Shown here in pieces: positions 37,982-47,536 of a stretch of 64,000 nt of DNA. Numbering within the stretch: position 1 is the first letter of the stretch; the number at the start of each line of letters is the position of its first letter. This DNA comes from Herbaspirillum sp. CF444 (GTDB lineage Bacteria > Pseudomonadota > Gammaproteobacteria > Burkholderiales > Burkholderiaceae_D). The stretch is taken from the NCBI RefSeq assembly GCF_000282135.1, contig NZ_AKJW01000059.1, positions 124,001 to 188,000 on the forward strand. Direction: 5' to 3'. Position numbers and translations under genes: made by a program. Below the pieces are notes generated by a model. That model was not told where the DNA came from. It ran no database searches and was given only the letters and a program-made list of their open reading frames with translations.

Positions 37982-38988
37982 GTGCTGTGCCTGATTCTTG
38001 GACTGATGACGCCGTACAGCAAATCGACGGCCAGATTGACGCCGATGACGATGCTCGCGGAAAGCAGGATGCCGCCCTGCACCACGGTGTAGTCGCGGCT
38101 CTGGATCGCGCCGACCAGCCACTTGCCGATGCCGGGCCAGGAAAAAATGGTTTCGGTCAGGATCGCGCCTGCCAGCAGCGTGCCGATCTGGAGGCCGATC
38201 ACGGTCACCACCGGGATGAGCGCATTGCGCAGGGCATGGATGCCGATGACGCGCAGCTGGGATAGGCCTTTGGCGCGCGCCGTCCTGACATAATCTTCGC
38301 GCAGCACCTCCAGCATCGCCGAACGCGTCATCCGCGCGACGACCGCCAGCGGAATGGTCGCCAGGGTCACGGTCGGCAGGATCAGGTGCGAAAGGGCGGA
38401 GCGGAAGGCGTCCATGTCGCCCGCGATCAGCGTATCGATCAGCATGAAGCCGGTCACCGGCGGCAGGTCGAACATGATGTCGATGCGGCCCGATACCGGT
38501 GTCCAGCCGAGCGTGACGGAGAACAGCAGGATCAGCAGCAGCGCCCACCAGAAGACCGGCATCGAATAGCCGGTGAGCGAGACGCCCATCACGGAATAAT
38601 CGAGCACGGTATTGCGTTTCAGCGCGGCCAGAATGCCGGCCGGGATGCCGATCAGCAGCGCCAGCAGCATGGCGCATACGGACAGCTCCAGCGTCGCCGG
38701 GAACAGCGTCGCAAACTCGCGCAAGACAGGTTCATGCGTGACATAAGACACGCCGAGGTTGCCACTGGCGACTTGCTTCAGATAGCTGAAATATTGAATG
38801 TAGAGCGGCTGGTCCAGACCCAGTTCATGCGCCATGCGCGCATAGAGCGCCGGATCCATGCCGCGTTCGCCGGACATGGCTTCCACCGGATCGCCAGGGA
38901 TCAGGTGGATCAGTGTGAACACCAGCAGGGTGATGCCGAGGAAGGTCGGAATGACCAGGCCGGCCCGGCGAAGCAGAAAAACGAACAT
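37978..38988 (-). CDS. dppB: Dipeptide ABC transporter permease DppB
   Basis: Inner-membrane permease of 336 residues. The ATG at 38988 (MFVFLLRRAGLVIPTFLGIT) follows AAGG and gives the standard DppB start; the longer frame from 39042 adds 18 unlikely residues. IHLIPGDPVEAMSG near residue 35, the EAA loop DYVRTARAKGLSQLRVIGIH and GAILTETIFSWPGIGKWLV are characteristic. Confidence 0.95.
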   Translation of the reverse strand: MFVFLLRRAGLVIPTFLGITLLVFTLIHLIPGDPVEAMSGERGMDPALYARMAHELGLDQPLYIQYFSYLKQVASGNLGVSYVTHEPVLREFATLFPATLELSVCAMLLALLIGIPAGILAALKRNTVLDYSVMGVSLTGYSMPVFWWALLLILLFSVTLGWTPVSGRIDIMFDLPPVTGFMLIDTLIAGDMDAFRSALSHLILPTVTLATIPLAVVARMTRSAMLEVLREDYVRTARAKGLSQLRVIGIHALRNALIPVVTVIGLQIGTLLAGAILTETIFSWPGIGKWLVGAIQSRDYTVVQGGILLSASIVIGVNLAVDLLYGVISPRIRHST

Positions 38989-39304
38989 AAGAAATACCTT
39001 GGGTAAAAATGAAAAGAACGCGCCGGTCCGTCTGGTCTCCACTGACCTCAGAAAACTTGTCGGAGACTTGCACTGCCGTCATCGCGATGGCGAAATCAGC
39101 GACCGGTACGACTTGTGTTGCCTGGTATTTTCAGTTGATCAAGGACTGGTCGAATTCTCTGGACACCCGGATCCGATGTGGACTACCGGCCGTTGCAGAG
39201 GAAGCGATGTCGTCGTTTCATCGTCGTCTTGTATGTGTTGCCGCCGACAGCCTTCTTATCGATACAAGAAGGCCGCCGGTAGCGGTAGTGCCCAGCTGGT
39301 CAGC
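38989..39304. other. dppA-dppB intergenic region with a stable hairpin
   Basis: 316 bases inside the operon without an ORF. At 39250-39273 lies a perfect 8-bp stem GCCTTCTT/AAGAAGGC with an 8-nt loop, extended imperfectly by GCCG/CGGC-type pairs. There is no T-run, so it is more likely an mRNA-protecting or attenuating structure that raises binding-protein levels over the membrane subunits than a full terminator. Confidence 0.55.
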
Positions 39305-40915
39305 TTACTTGGCCAGATCGACCTTGTCGAAATAGTTATGGATAGTCGCATCCATCTTGAAGCCCACCACTTCCTTGCGCACCGGGACGAAGCGCGTGGA
39401 GTGCGCGATCGTGACCCATGGCGCTTCTTCCTTGGCAATGACCTGAGCCTGTTCGTACAGCTTGGCGCGGTCGGCTTGCTTGTTCAGGGACTTGGCCTTT
39501 TGCACCAGCGCTTCATAATCCTTGTTGCACCAGCGCGCCACGTTGCCGCCGCCTTGCACCGCATCGCAGCCGAGCACGGTCTTGAAGAAGTTGTCCGGAT
39601 CGCCGTTGTCGCCGTTCCAGCCGTACATCATGGCGTGCTGTTCACCGGTTTTGGAGCGCTTGCGATACTCGCCCCATTCAAAGGTCGTGAGCTTGGTCTT
39701 GACGCCGACCTTTTCCCAGTCGGCCTGAATCAGTTCGGCCATGCGCTTGCCGTCCGGATTGTAGGGGCGGCTGACCGGCAGGTACCAAAGCTCGACTTCG
39801 ACGCCGTTGGCATAGCCTGCCTTGGCCAGCAATGCCTTCGCCTTGGCCGGGTCGTAAGCGTAGTCCTTGACCTTGTCGTTATAGCTCCACATGGTCGGCG
39901 GGATCAGGTTCTTGGCGGCCATGCCGGTACCCAGGAATACGGTGTTCAGGATGCTTTGCTTGTCGATCGCCATGTTCAGCGCCTGACGTACTTCCTTGCT
40001 GTCGAAGGGTTTCTTCTCGACGTTGAAGGCGATGTAGCCGACGTTCAGGCCTGGTTTGGTCAGCAGCTTGATGTTCTTGTCTTCCTTCATCAAGGCCAGG
40101 TCGGCCGATTTCGGATAGGCCATGACCTGGCACTCGTTGGCTTTCAGCTTCGCGTAGCGCACCGAAGCATCCGGCGTGATGGCGTAGATCAGGTTGTCGA
40201 TCTTGGGACGGCCTTGCCAGGATTTGTCGAACGCCTTGTAACGGATGACCGCGTCTTTCTGATAGGAGACGAACTGGAACGGCCCGGTGCCGACCGGATC
40301 GCGGTCGATCACGTCAGGCGTGCCGGCGGCCGCCATCTTGTCGGCGTATTCGGCCGACAGGATGGACGCGAAGTCCATCGCCAGGTTGGCGAGGAAAGGC
40401 GATTCAGGCGCCTTGAGCGTGAAGCGCACGGTGTAGTCGTCGATCTTCTCAAGCTTGTCGACGATCTTGCTCATGCCCATGTCGTTGAAGTAGGCGAAGG
40501 ATTGGCCGGCCGCCAGCTTGTGGAAAGGATGGCTGTCTATGGCCATGCGATTGTACGAAAAGATCACGTCGTCGGCATTGAAGTCGCGGGTCGGCGTGAA
40601 CTTGGCGGTGGTGTGGAACTTGACGCCATGGCGCAGCTTGAATGTATAGGTCAGGCCATCGGCGGAGACTTCCCACGATGTCGCCAGTCCCGGCACGATG
40701 TTGGTGGTGCCGAGCTCGAACTGCACCAGGCGGTTGTACATCGGTACGGACGAAGCATCGAAGGTCGTACCGGTGGTGAACAGTTGCGGATTGAATCCTT
40801 CCGGGCTGCCCTCCGAGCAGAACACCAGCGTCTTTGCCGCCATGGCGACACCGCCGTAAATGCACAGGACCGAGAACAGGCCTGCCTTGATCATTAACTT
40901 GTGCTTACTTTTCAT
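39305..40915 (-). CDS. dppA: Dipeptide-binding periplasmic protein DppA
   Basis: Family 5 (SBP_bac_5) solute-binding protein of 536 residues (E. coli DppA 535). The ATG at 40915 gives a signal peptide KLMIKAGLFSVLCIYGGVAM-A before KTLVFCSEGSPEGFNPQLFT. The family motif FTLRHGVKFHTT-type segment (TYTFKLRHGVKFHTTAKFTP) and the C-terminal EQAQVIAKEEAPWVTIAHST are present. It binds peptides and delivers them to DppBC. Confidence 0.94.
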   Translation of the reverse strand: MKSKHKLMIKAGLFSVLCIYGGVAMAAKTLVFCSEGSPEGFNPQLFTTGTTFDASSVPMYNRLVQFELGTTNIVPGLATSWEVSADGLTYTFKLRHGVKFHTTAKFTPTRDFNADDVIFSYNRMAIDSHPFHKLAAGQSFAYFNDMGMSKIVDKLEKIDDYTVRFTLKAPESPFLANLAMDFASILSAEYADKMAAAGTPDVIDRDPVGTGPFQFVSYQKDAVIRYKAFDKSWQGRPKIDNLIYAITPDASVRYAKLKANECQVMAYPKSADLALMKEDKNIKLLTKPGLNVGYIAFNVEKKPFDSKEVRQALNMAIDKQSILNTVFLGTGMAAKNLIPPTMWSYNDKVKDYAYDPAKAKALLAKAGYANGVEVELWYLPVSRPYNPDGKRMAELIQADWEKVGVKTKLTTFEWGEYRKRSKTGEQHAMMYGWNGDNGDPDNFFKTVLGCDAVQGGGNVARWCNKDYEALVQKAKSLNKQADRAKLYEQAQVIAKEEAPWVTIAHSTRFVPVRKEVVGFKMDATIHNYFDKVDLAK

Positions 40916-41126
40916 CTGTTGTGCCCCATTTATATGTACCAAAACAAAAACTCCACCGAGACGGCTTGTTGCATCGTCTGAAAACTTCGGCGGTTCCTTA
41001 GCCGCTTTGTTGCATTTCGCTATCGCAATGCAAATATCGGGCCAATTTTGTGCGCACGGCTTCGTACTGTCCTATATGCCTGTCCTGGCCGGACCGGGCA
41101 TTCCGGTTGCCGATTGAGGCGCCTGC

Positions 41127-42518
41127 TCAGGTTGCCATGATGTCTTCAATTTCTCCGCAGGTTTTGGGAATGACCTCTCCCAGGATACGCGCGTCGCCGT
41201 CGGTGACCACGACGTTGTCTTCAATGCGGATGCCGCCAAAATCCAGGTAGTCATTGAACCGCTCATAGTCGATGTATTCGCGGTGCAATCCTTGATTTTC
41301 CCAGCGCTGTATGAGTTGAGGGATGAAATAAATGCCGGGTTCCACGGTGATGACCATGCCCGCGCGCAGGGGTTTGGCCAGCCGCAGATTGCGCAGGCCG
41401 AACAGTTCGCTGCGGCGGTGCCGGGCGTCGTAGCCGACCAGGTCTTCGCCGTAACTTTCCATGTCGTGGACGTCCAGGCCCAACTGGTGGCCGAGTCCGT
41501 GCGGATAGCACAAGGCATAAGCGCCGGAATCGACGATCGCTTCAGGATCGCCGCGGAAAAGTCCCAATGCGGTCAGGCCGCGCACCAGGTCGATTGCCAC
41601 AGCACGGTGCACGTCCGCATAAGCAATGCCTGCCCGCAGCGTTGCAATGCACTGTTGTTGCGCATGCAGCACCACTTCGTAGACGGCGCGTTGGCGGTCC
41701 GAGAAACGGCCGCCGACGGGGATGGTGCGCGTGATGTCGGCGACATAGTGAAACGGGCTCGCGGCGCCGGAATCGTTGACGACCAGGTCGCCTTTGCGCA
41801 AACGGTTGTCATAGGAATGGTTGTGGAGAATTTCACCGTGACGGGAAAAAATCGGTATGTACGGCGCGTAGGTATTGTGACGACGCAGCACGCGCTCCAT
41901 TTCCGCAACAATCTCATATTCGTAGACGTCGGGTTTGGCGTGCCGCATCGCCGCAATGTGCATCAGGCGCGCGACCGCTTGCGCCTTTTCCATTTCAAGG
42001 ATTTCTTCGCTGCTTTTGACTTCGCGCAGGCGGACGATGGCGGCAATAAGATCTTGCGATGCACCATCCCTGATTTGCTGCGCCGGTTTCTGCAGTAAAT
42101 CACCCAGTACGGCAACGGTCTCGGCGCGATAGGGCGGAACATAGTGGATCGTGCGCATTTGCTGCTGTGCGCGGGCAAGCAACTGCTGCAAATCCGCGCT
42201 GGGGAAGACGGTATCGATCCCGGCCTGAGCGGCTTCTTCCCGCAGGCTCATGGGGTGGGGGCCGTGCCAGATGATGTCGCTGTCGGATTGCTCGTCGCCG
42301 AACAGGACTTCGCTGCCGTCGTCGAGATCGATGATCGCGCTCAGGGCCGGGCGTTGCAAGCCGAGGAAATAGGCGAAGGTGCTGTCCTGGCGAAACGGAT
42401 AGGCGTCCCGCGGCGAGCTGAGCGGAATGGCATCGGCGCCCATCAGCAGCACCAGCCCGGATGGCATGGACTGCTGCAGCTGCCGGCGGCGGCGTTGGTA
42501 TTCGTTACGGGTAAACAT
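41127..42518 (-). CDS. pepP: Xaa-Pro aminopeptidase (PepP family)
   Basis: Metallopeptidase removing N-terminal residues preceding proline, 463 residues. The N-terminal creatinase-like domain includes DSTFAYFLGLQRPALSAIID. The pita-bread domain supplies the metal ligands: NDSGAASPFHYVADITRTIP (Asp, Asp), HGLGHQLGLDVHDME (His), VITVEPGIYFIPQ (Glu) and GGIRIEDNVVVTD (Glu). It lies upstream of the dpp genes on the same strand with a 211-base gap, which suits joint use in peptide catabolism. Confidence 0.93.
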   Translation of the reverse strand: MFTRNEYQRRRRQLQQSMPSGLVLLMGADAIPLSSPRDAYPFRQDSTFAYFLGLQRPALSAIIDLDDGSEVLFGDEQSDSDIIWHGPHPMSLREEAAQAGIDTVFPSADLQQLLARAQQQMRTIHYVPPYRAETVAVLGDLLQKPAQQIRDGASQDLIAAIVRLREVKSSEEILEMEKAQAVARLMHIAAMRHAKPDVYEYEIVAEMERVLRRHNTYAPYIPIFSRHGEILHNHSYDNRLRKGDLVVNDSGAASPFHYVADITRTIPVGGRFSDRQRAVYEVVLHAQQQCIATLRAGIAYADVHRAVAIDLVRGLTALGLFRGDPEAIVDSGAYALCYPHGLGHQLGLDVHDMESYGEDLVGYDARHRRSELFGLRNLRLAKPLRAGMVITVEPGIYFIPQLIQRWENQGLHREYIDYERFNDYLDFGGIRIEDNVVVTDGDARILGEVIPKTCGEIEDIMAT

Positions 42519-42818
42519 CGTGTCTCCGTTTTATTGTCGGTAAAAATATCGGTGATGCAAACGGATGCAGGTTCTTCTCGGGCGCTGTCAGACTACATGG
42601 ATCAGGATGATAGGTCCAAGTTGCCGGCGACGACAACTGTTTTGCATTTCCTGGATGGCCCGGCTTTCGTTCATGCCCGCTTCTCCGGGGCGGTCGGGCT
42701 ATTGCCAACATTCGTGTACGACAATCTCACAAGTAATCATTAGAATAATGTAGTCTGGTGGCAGTTTGACTTGAAGTGGCGTTGAAAAATATCAAAGCTC
42801 AATCAAAGGTGACCGACC
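42519..42818. other. Divergent intergenic region between pepP and the TRAP binding protein
   Basis: 300 bases, AT-rich near 42720-42800, without a supported ORF. Promoters for both directions are expected. AAAGGTGA at 42805-42812 is the ribosome-binding site of the binding protein gene. Confidence 0.5.
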
Positions 42819-43793
42819 ATGCTAATTAATAAAATAATCGTTGGTATATTGCTGTCATTTTTTTCCTTATCTTCGTTTGCTCAAATCAAATTGGTGCTGG
42901 GACACGGGACCGGGCTAAACAGTCCGCGTCAGGTAGCGGCAATGCGTTTCGCGGAAATCGTTAAAAGAGACAGCAATAATCGCATTGAGGTTGAAGTGGC
43001 AGGTGCAGCGCGGCTGGGCGATGACGTTGCCATGATCGACTCGCTGTTGGCCGGGACTTTGGACATGTCGGCCAATAGCCAGGGCCCGGTTTCCGCAGTG
43101 GTCCCTGAATACAATGCGTTTGGCATGCCATTTCTCTTTGCCAATGTGACGCAAGCCTGGAAGGTGCTGGATGGGCCGCTGGGCAAGGAATTGGCACAAA
43201 AAACCGCCGCCAAAGGAATGATCGTCCTGGGCTATTGGGACAACGGCATTCGTCAGATGACGAATAACAAGAAACCCATCCTCACGCCCGCGGATATGAA
43301 ACAAATGAATATTCGTACTCCTCCGGATCCGGTAACCATAGACATCATGGAGGCCTTGGGAGCGAAGGCGTTTCAGATCAAATTCTCCGATTTGTATGCG
43401 GCATTACAGCAAGGCATTGTCGACGGTCAGGAAAATCCGCTGGTCAATATCAATGCAGGCAAGCTCTACGAGGTACAAAAATATATTTCATTGACGAATC
43501 ACAAATATGAAATGACTCCCTTTCTGATGAGCAAACGCACCTGGGATGGCTTATCCGAAGGCGATCGTCGGATTATTCTGAACGCGGCAACCCAGGCCAC
43601 GCAATTGCAACGCAAGCTGGCGAAGGAAGAAGAAGAAAAACTGCTGGTGGAATTGAAGAACAAGGGTGTCAGTATCAACAAGGTGCAATTGAAACCATTC
43701 GTCGCTGCCACCAATGGCGTGACGGAGAAATGGTTTGCCAGTGCCATCGGGGATTTTACAAAACGCGTCGTCAATGCGGCCCGGGAGAAATGA
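42819..43793 (+). CDS. TRAP-type dicarboxylate-binding periplasmic protein (DctP family)
   Basis: Periplasmic solute-binding protein of 324 residues with a signal peptide (IIVGILLSFFSLSSFA before QIKLVLGHG). The DctP motifs are present: NIRTPPDPV carries the arginine that binds the carboxylate, and IVDGQENPL is the second signature. No DctQ or DctM membrane subunit follows. Instead two signalling proteins follow closely. The binding protein may therefore act as a ligand sensor for the kinase rather than, or as well as, in uptake. Confidence 0.88.
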   Translation: MLINKIIVGILLSFFSLSSFAQIKLVLGHGTGLNSPRQVAAMRFAEIVKRDSNNRIEVEVAGAARLGDDVAMIDSLLAGTLDMSANSQGPVSAVVPEYNAFGMPFLFANVTQAWKVLDGPLGKELAQKTAAKGMIVLGYWDNGIRQMTNNKKPILTPADMKQMNIRTPPDPVTIDIMEALGAKAFQIKFSDLYAALQQGIVDGQENPLVNINAGKLYEVQKYISLTNHKYEMTPFLMSKRTWDGLSEGDRRIILNAATQATQLQRKLAKEEEEKLLVELKNKGVSINKVQLKPFVAATNGVTEKWFASAIGDFTKRVVNAAREK

Positions 43794-43840
43794 GTCAATG
43801 AGGCAAAACACTCGCCTGTAACCGTGAACTTCATGCAGAT

Positions 43841-46009
43841 ATGAAAATAAAAACCGTGCTGGGAAGTGGCTTCGGCGTCATCGTCGTGACGGTCATCGGC
43901 ATTGTGATATTTTCGCTGACTATTTTTTCACGGTTGTCCGAGCAATGGACGGAAATGTCCACGGTAACCGTCAAACGCAATGAATTGCTTCTGAAAAGCT
44001 CCATCCATCTTAGTGCTGCGGCCTTGGATTTTGTCGACTACATTCATCGTGGCGGCAATTACGATGAACGCTTCATGCTGGAACTGAATCTGCTCGACGA
44101 GCAACTCCGCGCCTATCGCAGTACCGCCGATATGATGCAAGAGGAACAATTATTGATCGACAAGGCAGAAGTGTTGACACAGTTGTATCGTCAGTCGATG
44201 CAAGCGGTGATCCGGCAGCGTAGTGCAGGCGTTGATCCGCGCATACTTGAGTTTTCCGCGCAAGGAGAAGAAAACAAACGGATTGAACTGGTATTGCAAA
44301 AACTGACCAGCTTCAGTACCAGCAAGACCGCCAGCGCAACGAAAAACATCATCGATTTGCTGCGTTCGAGCAGGGACGGCCTGTATTTAGGAATGTCGAT
44401 TTCCTTGCTTGCCACTATTTTGACGGCACTGCTGGTGATGTATCTGATCAGGCAGTACATCAAGGAAAAAGAACAATCTCTCTTGTCGCTTGTCAGCGAA
44501 ATCACCGAACGAAAGCGTATCGAGGAAGAGCTTAAACAGCACCGCAATCATCTCGAAGAATTGATCAACGAACGCACTTCGGAACTGAGTATTGCAAAAG
44601 AACGTGCCGAAGTGGCCAATCATGCAAAAAGTACATTTTTGGCAAGCATGACGCACGAATTGCGTACCCCGCTCAATGCGATTCTCGGCTACGCACAAAT
44701 TCTCAAACGCAACAAAAACCTTGGCGAACGCCAACTCATCGGTCTCAATACGATTTATGATAGTGGCGAGCATCTCTTGATGTTGATCACCGATCTGCTG
44801 GATTTGTCGAAAATCGAAGCAGGCAAGTTCGAATTGTTTCCTTATCCAGTCAACTTGCATGTGTTTTTGGACGGTATCGGCAATATTATTCGCGTCAAGG
44901 CCGAGCAAAAAGGCCTTCAATATGTTCTTGACAGCGATCAGACGATACCGACGCTTGTGCTCGACGAGAAACGGTTGCGACAGGTAATGCTGAACTTGCT
45001 GGGGAACGCCGTCAAATTTACCGATACGGGACAAGTTACGTTACGCGTATCGGTATTGTCCCGGAATGCGAATGCAATACAGTTGAGGTTTGCTGTCGAA
45101 GATACCGGCATTGGCCTGGATCCCGGTCAATTCGAGACCATTTTTCAGCCGTTCGAACAGGTTGGCGAAACGCAACGCCGCTTTGGCGGAACCGGCTTGG
45201 GTTTGTCGATAAGTCGCCAACTCGTGCGCATGATGGATGGCGACATCGCCATATCGAGCCGACTGGGTGCCGGCAGCATATTTCATTTCACCTTACTGCT
45301 TCCCATCGCAACCGCTGACGTTGCCGCGCCGCTGCCAGGCTTGCCGGTCGTCGCTTATCAGGGGCCTCGGAAAAAAATTCTGGTGGTAGACGATATTGCC
45401 GCAAACAGGGAAATGCTGAGTGACATGCTGGGTGGACTTGGATTCGAAATCTGCCTTGCCGTCAATGGCGAAGACGGCGTGGCACAGGCGCAGCAACTGC
45501 GGCCCGATCTGATCCTGATGGATATCGTGATGCCGGTAATGAACGGACTCGATGCGACCCGCAAGATCCGGGAAATACCGGAAACGCAGAGTATTCCGGT
45601 CATTGCCATTTCCGCCAGCGTGACCTCGGAAGATGAACAGAAGAGTTTGGATGCCGGTGTTAATTTCTTTATGAAAAAACCTGTGCAGCAAGAAATTCTT
45701 GTGCATAAAATGAACGAGTATCTCAAGGTATCGCTGGTTTATGACCAGGCGATTGCCGAGGCTGCCCCGCAAGCCGAGAGCGATGAGCATGTCCTGGTCA
45801 TTCCTCCCATTGAGGAGATTGAGATTTTGTATCGCATGGCATTAGCCGGCGATATGCGGAAAATTCGTCAGCGTGCGGATTATCTCGATACACTGAGTCA
45901 CACATATCATCCCTTTGCCGAGAAATTGCGCCAATTGGCCAAATCCTATCAATCAAAGACGCTGGTGAGTTTGATAGAAAAATATGTGCAGCGAACATCG
46001 TCTCAATGA
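43841..46009 (+). CDS. Hybrid sensor histidine kinase with receiver domain
   Basis: 722 residues. TM1 about 7-29, a periplasmic helical sensor region 30-180 without a recognisable PAS domain, TM2 about 183-203, then a coiled coil. The HisKA domain has FLASMTHELRTPLNAILGYA with phospho-His 272. The HATPase has NLLGNAVKFTDTG, DTGIGL and GGTGLGLSIS. A receiver begins KKILVVDDIAANRE with phospho-acceptor Asp 561 in LILMDIVMPVMNG. About 90 C-terminal residues are alpha-helical but carry no HPt signature. It starts 47 bases after the binding protein and overlaps the next gene by 4 bases (ATGA). Confidence 0.92.
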   Translation: MKIKTVLGSGFGVIVVTVIGIVIFSLTIFSRLSEQWTEMSTVTVKRNELLLKSSIHLSAAALDFVDYIHRGGNYDERFMLELNLLDEQLRAYRSTADMMQEEQLLIDKAEVLTQLYRQSMQAVIRQRSAGVDPRILEFSAQGEENKRIELVLQKLTSFSTSKTASATKNIIDLLRSSRDGLYLGMSISLLATILTALLVMYLIRQYIKEKEQSLLSLVSEITERKRIEEELKQHRNHLEELINERTSELSIAKERAEVANHAKSTFLASMTHELRTPLNAILGYAQILKRNKNLGERQLIGLNTIYDSGEHLLMLITDLLDLSKIEAGKFELFPYPVNLHVFLDGIGNIIRVKAEQKGLQYVLDSDQTIPTLVLDEKRLRQVMLNLLGNAVKFTDTGQVTLRVSVLSRNANAIQLRFAVEDTGIGLDPGQFETIFQPFEQVGETQRRFGGTGLGLSISRQLVRMMDGDIAISSRLGAGSIFHFTLLLPIATADVAAPLPGLPVVAYQGPRKKILVVDDIAANREMLSDMLGGLGFEICLAVNGEDGVAQAQQLRPDLILMDIVMPVMNGLDATRKIREIPETQSIPVIAISASVTSEDEQKSLDAGVNFFMKKPVQQEILVHKMNEYLKVSLVYDQAIAEAAPQAESDEHVLVIPPIEEIEILYRMALAGDMRKIRQRADYLDTLSHTYHPFAEKLRQLAKSYQSKTLVSLIEKYVQRTSSQ

Positions 46010-47370
46010 CTAATGTCGACATGTCAACTATGGTAGAACCCGCCAACCTGTCCATTCCGCCGACACCGGTCACTATTCTGGTGGTGGACGACACGCTCGC
46101 GAACATAGGTGTATTAACCGATTTCCTGGAAAGCCAGGACTTCACGGTGGTCGTGGCGCAAGACGGCGAAGAAGGTTTGCAGCGGGCGCAATATGTATTG
46201 CCAAACCTGATCCTGCTCGATGTCATGATGCCGGGGATGGACGGATTTGAAATGTGTCGCCGATTAAAAAAGGACGAAGCAACGCGCGATATTCCGGTGA
46301 TATTCATGACAGCGTTAACCGATACGACGAACATCGTGACCGGATTTGACGTCGGCGGGATCGACTACATCACCAAACCGATCGAAATCGAAGAGGTGTT
46401 GGTGCGCATCAGAACGCATCTTCGATTACAAGAAATGCAAAAGCAAGTGAGCATGCAAAATGCCGAATTGCAGCAAGAGGTGAGGACGCGCGTCCTTGCG
46501 GAACAGGCTTTGCAAGTGGAAAGTGACAAGCAACATCAGCTCATCCTTCAATTGAAGGAGGCGCAGAACCAGTTGCTTCAATCGGAAAAAATGGCTTCGC
46601 TCGGACAATTGGCCGCAGGGGTCGCTCACGAAATAAACAATCCGATCGGCTTCGTCAATTCGAATCTCAACTCCTTGCGTCAATACATGAGTGTCTTGTT
46701 CGGCCTGATCGACAGCTACGAGAAACTCCTTGTGCAGCATCCATCGACAGTGCCGCAAATGGAGCAACTCAAGCAGCATGCCGATATGGATTTTCTGAAA
46801 ACGGATGCGGATGAATTGATGACCGAGTCGCAGGATGGTTTGAAGCGCGTCAAGGATATCGTGCAATCGTTAAAGGACTTTTCGCACAGAGGAGTCAGCG
46901 AGTGGGAGTTTGCGGACCTGCATCACGGCTTGGACAGCACCTTGAACATCGTCAACAATGAAATCAAATATAAAGCCAACGTGGTCAAGCAATACGGCGT
47001 TCTGCCCCCGGTCAAATGCATTGCCTCCCAACTGAATCAGGTCTTCATGAACCTGCTCGTCAACGCCGCGCATGCGATTGAGAAACGTGGCGTCATCACC
47101 ATTTGCACCGGAACCGAAGAGGATCAGGTCTGGATAAAAATCAGCGACGACGGTGCCGGTATTCCTCCCGAGAATTTGACGCGGATTTTCGATCCCTTTT
47201 TTACCACCAAACCTGTTGGCAGCGGTACCGGGCTTGGTTTGTCCTTGTCCTATGGAATAGTCAGCAATCATCGCGGAAAAATTCAAGTAAGCAGTGAACT
47301 CAACGTCGGCACGTCTTTCACGATTCATTTGCCGGTAGACCCGCTCCTTGTCGAAATGAAAGAGGATTGA
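46006..47370 (+). CDS. Receiver-linked histidine kinase (REC-HisKA-HATPase)
   Basis: 454-residue soluble protein. The receiver (TILVVDDTLANIGVLTDFL) has Asp 72 in LILLDVMMPGMDG. A coiled coil (about 140-195) follows. The kinase core has SEKMASLGQLAAGVAHEINN with His 208, NLLVNAAHAIEKRG, SDDGAGIP and GSGTGLGLSLSYGIV. No output DNA-binding or effector domain is present. It is probably a downstream phosphorelay partner of the hybrid kinase. Translationally coupled to it by an ATGA overlap. Confidence 0.92.
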   Translation: MTNVDMSTMVEPANLSIPPTPVTILVVDDTLANIGVLTDFLESQDFTVVVAQDGEEGLQRAQYVLPNLILLDVMMPGMDGFEMCRRLKKDEATRDIPVIFMTALTDTTNIVTGFDVGGIDYITKPIEIEEVLVRIRTHLRLQEMQKQVSMQNAELQQEVRTRVLAEQALQVESDKQHQLILQLKEAQNQLLQSEKMASLGQLAAGVAHEINNPIGFVNSNLNSLRQYMSVLFGLIDSYEKLLVQHPSTVPQMEQLKQHADMDFLKTDADELMTESQDGLKRVKDIVQSLKDFSHRGVSEWEFADLHHGLDSTLNIVNNEIKYKANVVKQYGVLPPVKCIASQLNQVFMNLLVNAAHAIEKRGVITICTGTEEDQVWIKISDDGAGIPPENLTRIFDPFFTTKPVGSGTGLGLSLSYGIVSNHRGKIQVSSELNVGTSFTIHLPVDPLLVEMKED

Positions 47371-47462
47371 ATCGTCAGCGGAAGCTCTTTGAATGCAATC
47401 GGTCCTGCACATGGAGTCATGGCGTGACCTGCCGGCGTTTTGCGAAGGCCACGCGCTGCCGG

Positions 47463-47493
47463 CAAACAAAAAGGCTCCCGAACGGGAGCCTTT
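47463..47493 (-). terminator. Terminator after the DHH gene (possibly bidirectional)
   Basis: Stem AAAGGCTCCCG/CGGGAGCCTTT at 47470-47493. On the minus strand a T-rich run follows. On the plus strand only TTT follows, so it may partly stop the kinase operon too. Confidence 0.75.
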
Positions 47494-47536
47494 CAATGTG
47501 CGGCAATCAATGCGCTTGCGGCAAGCGAACCGTCAG

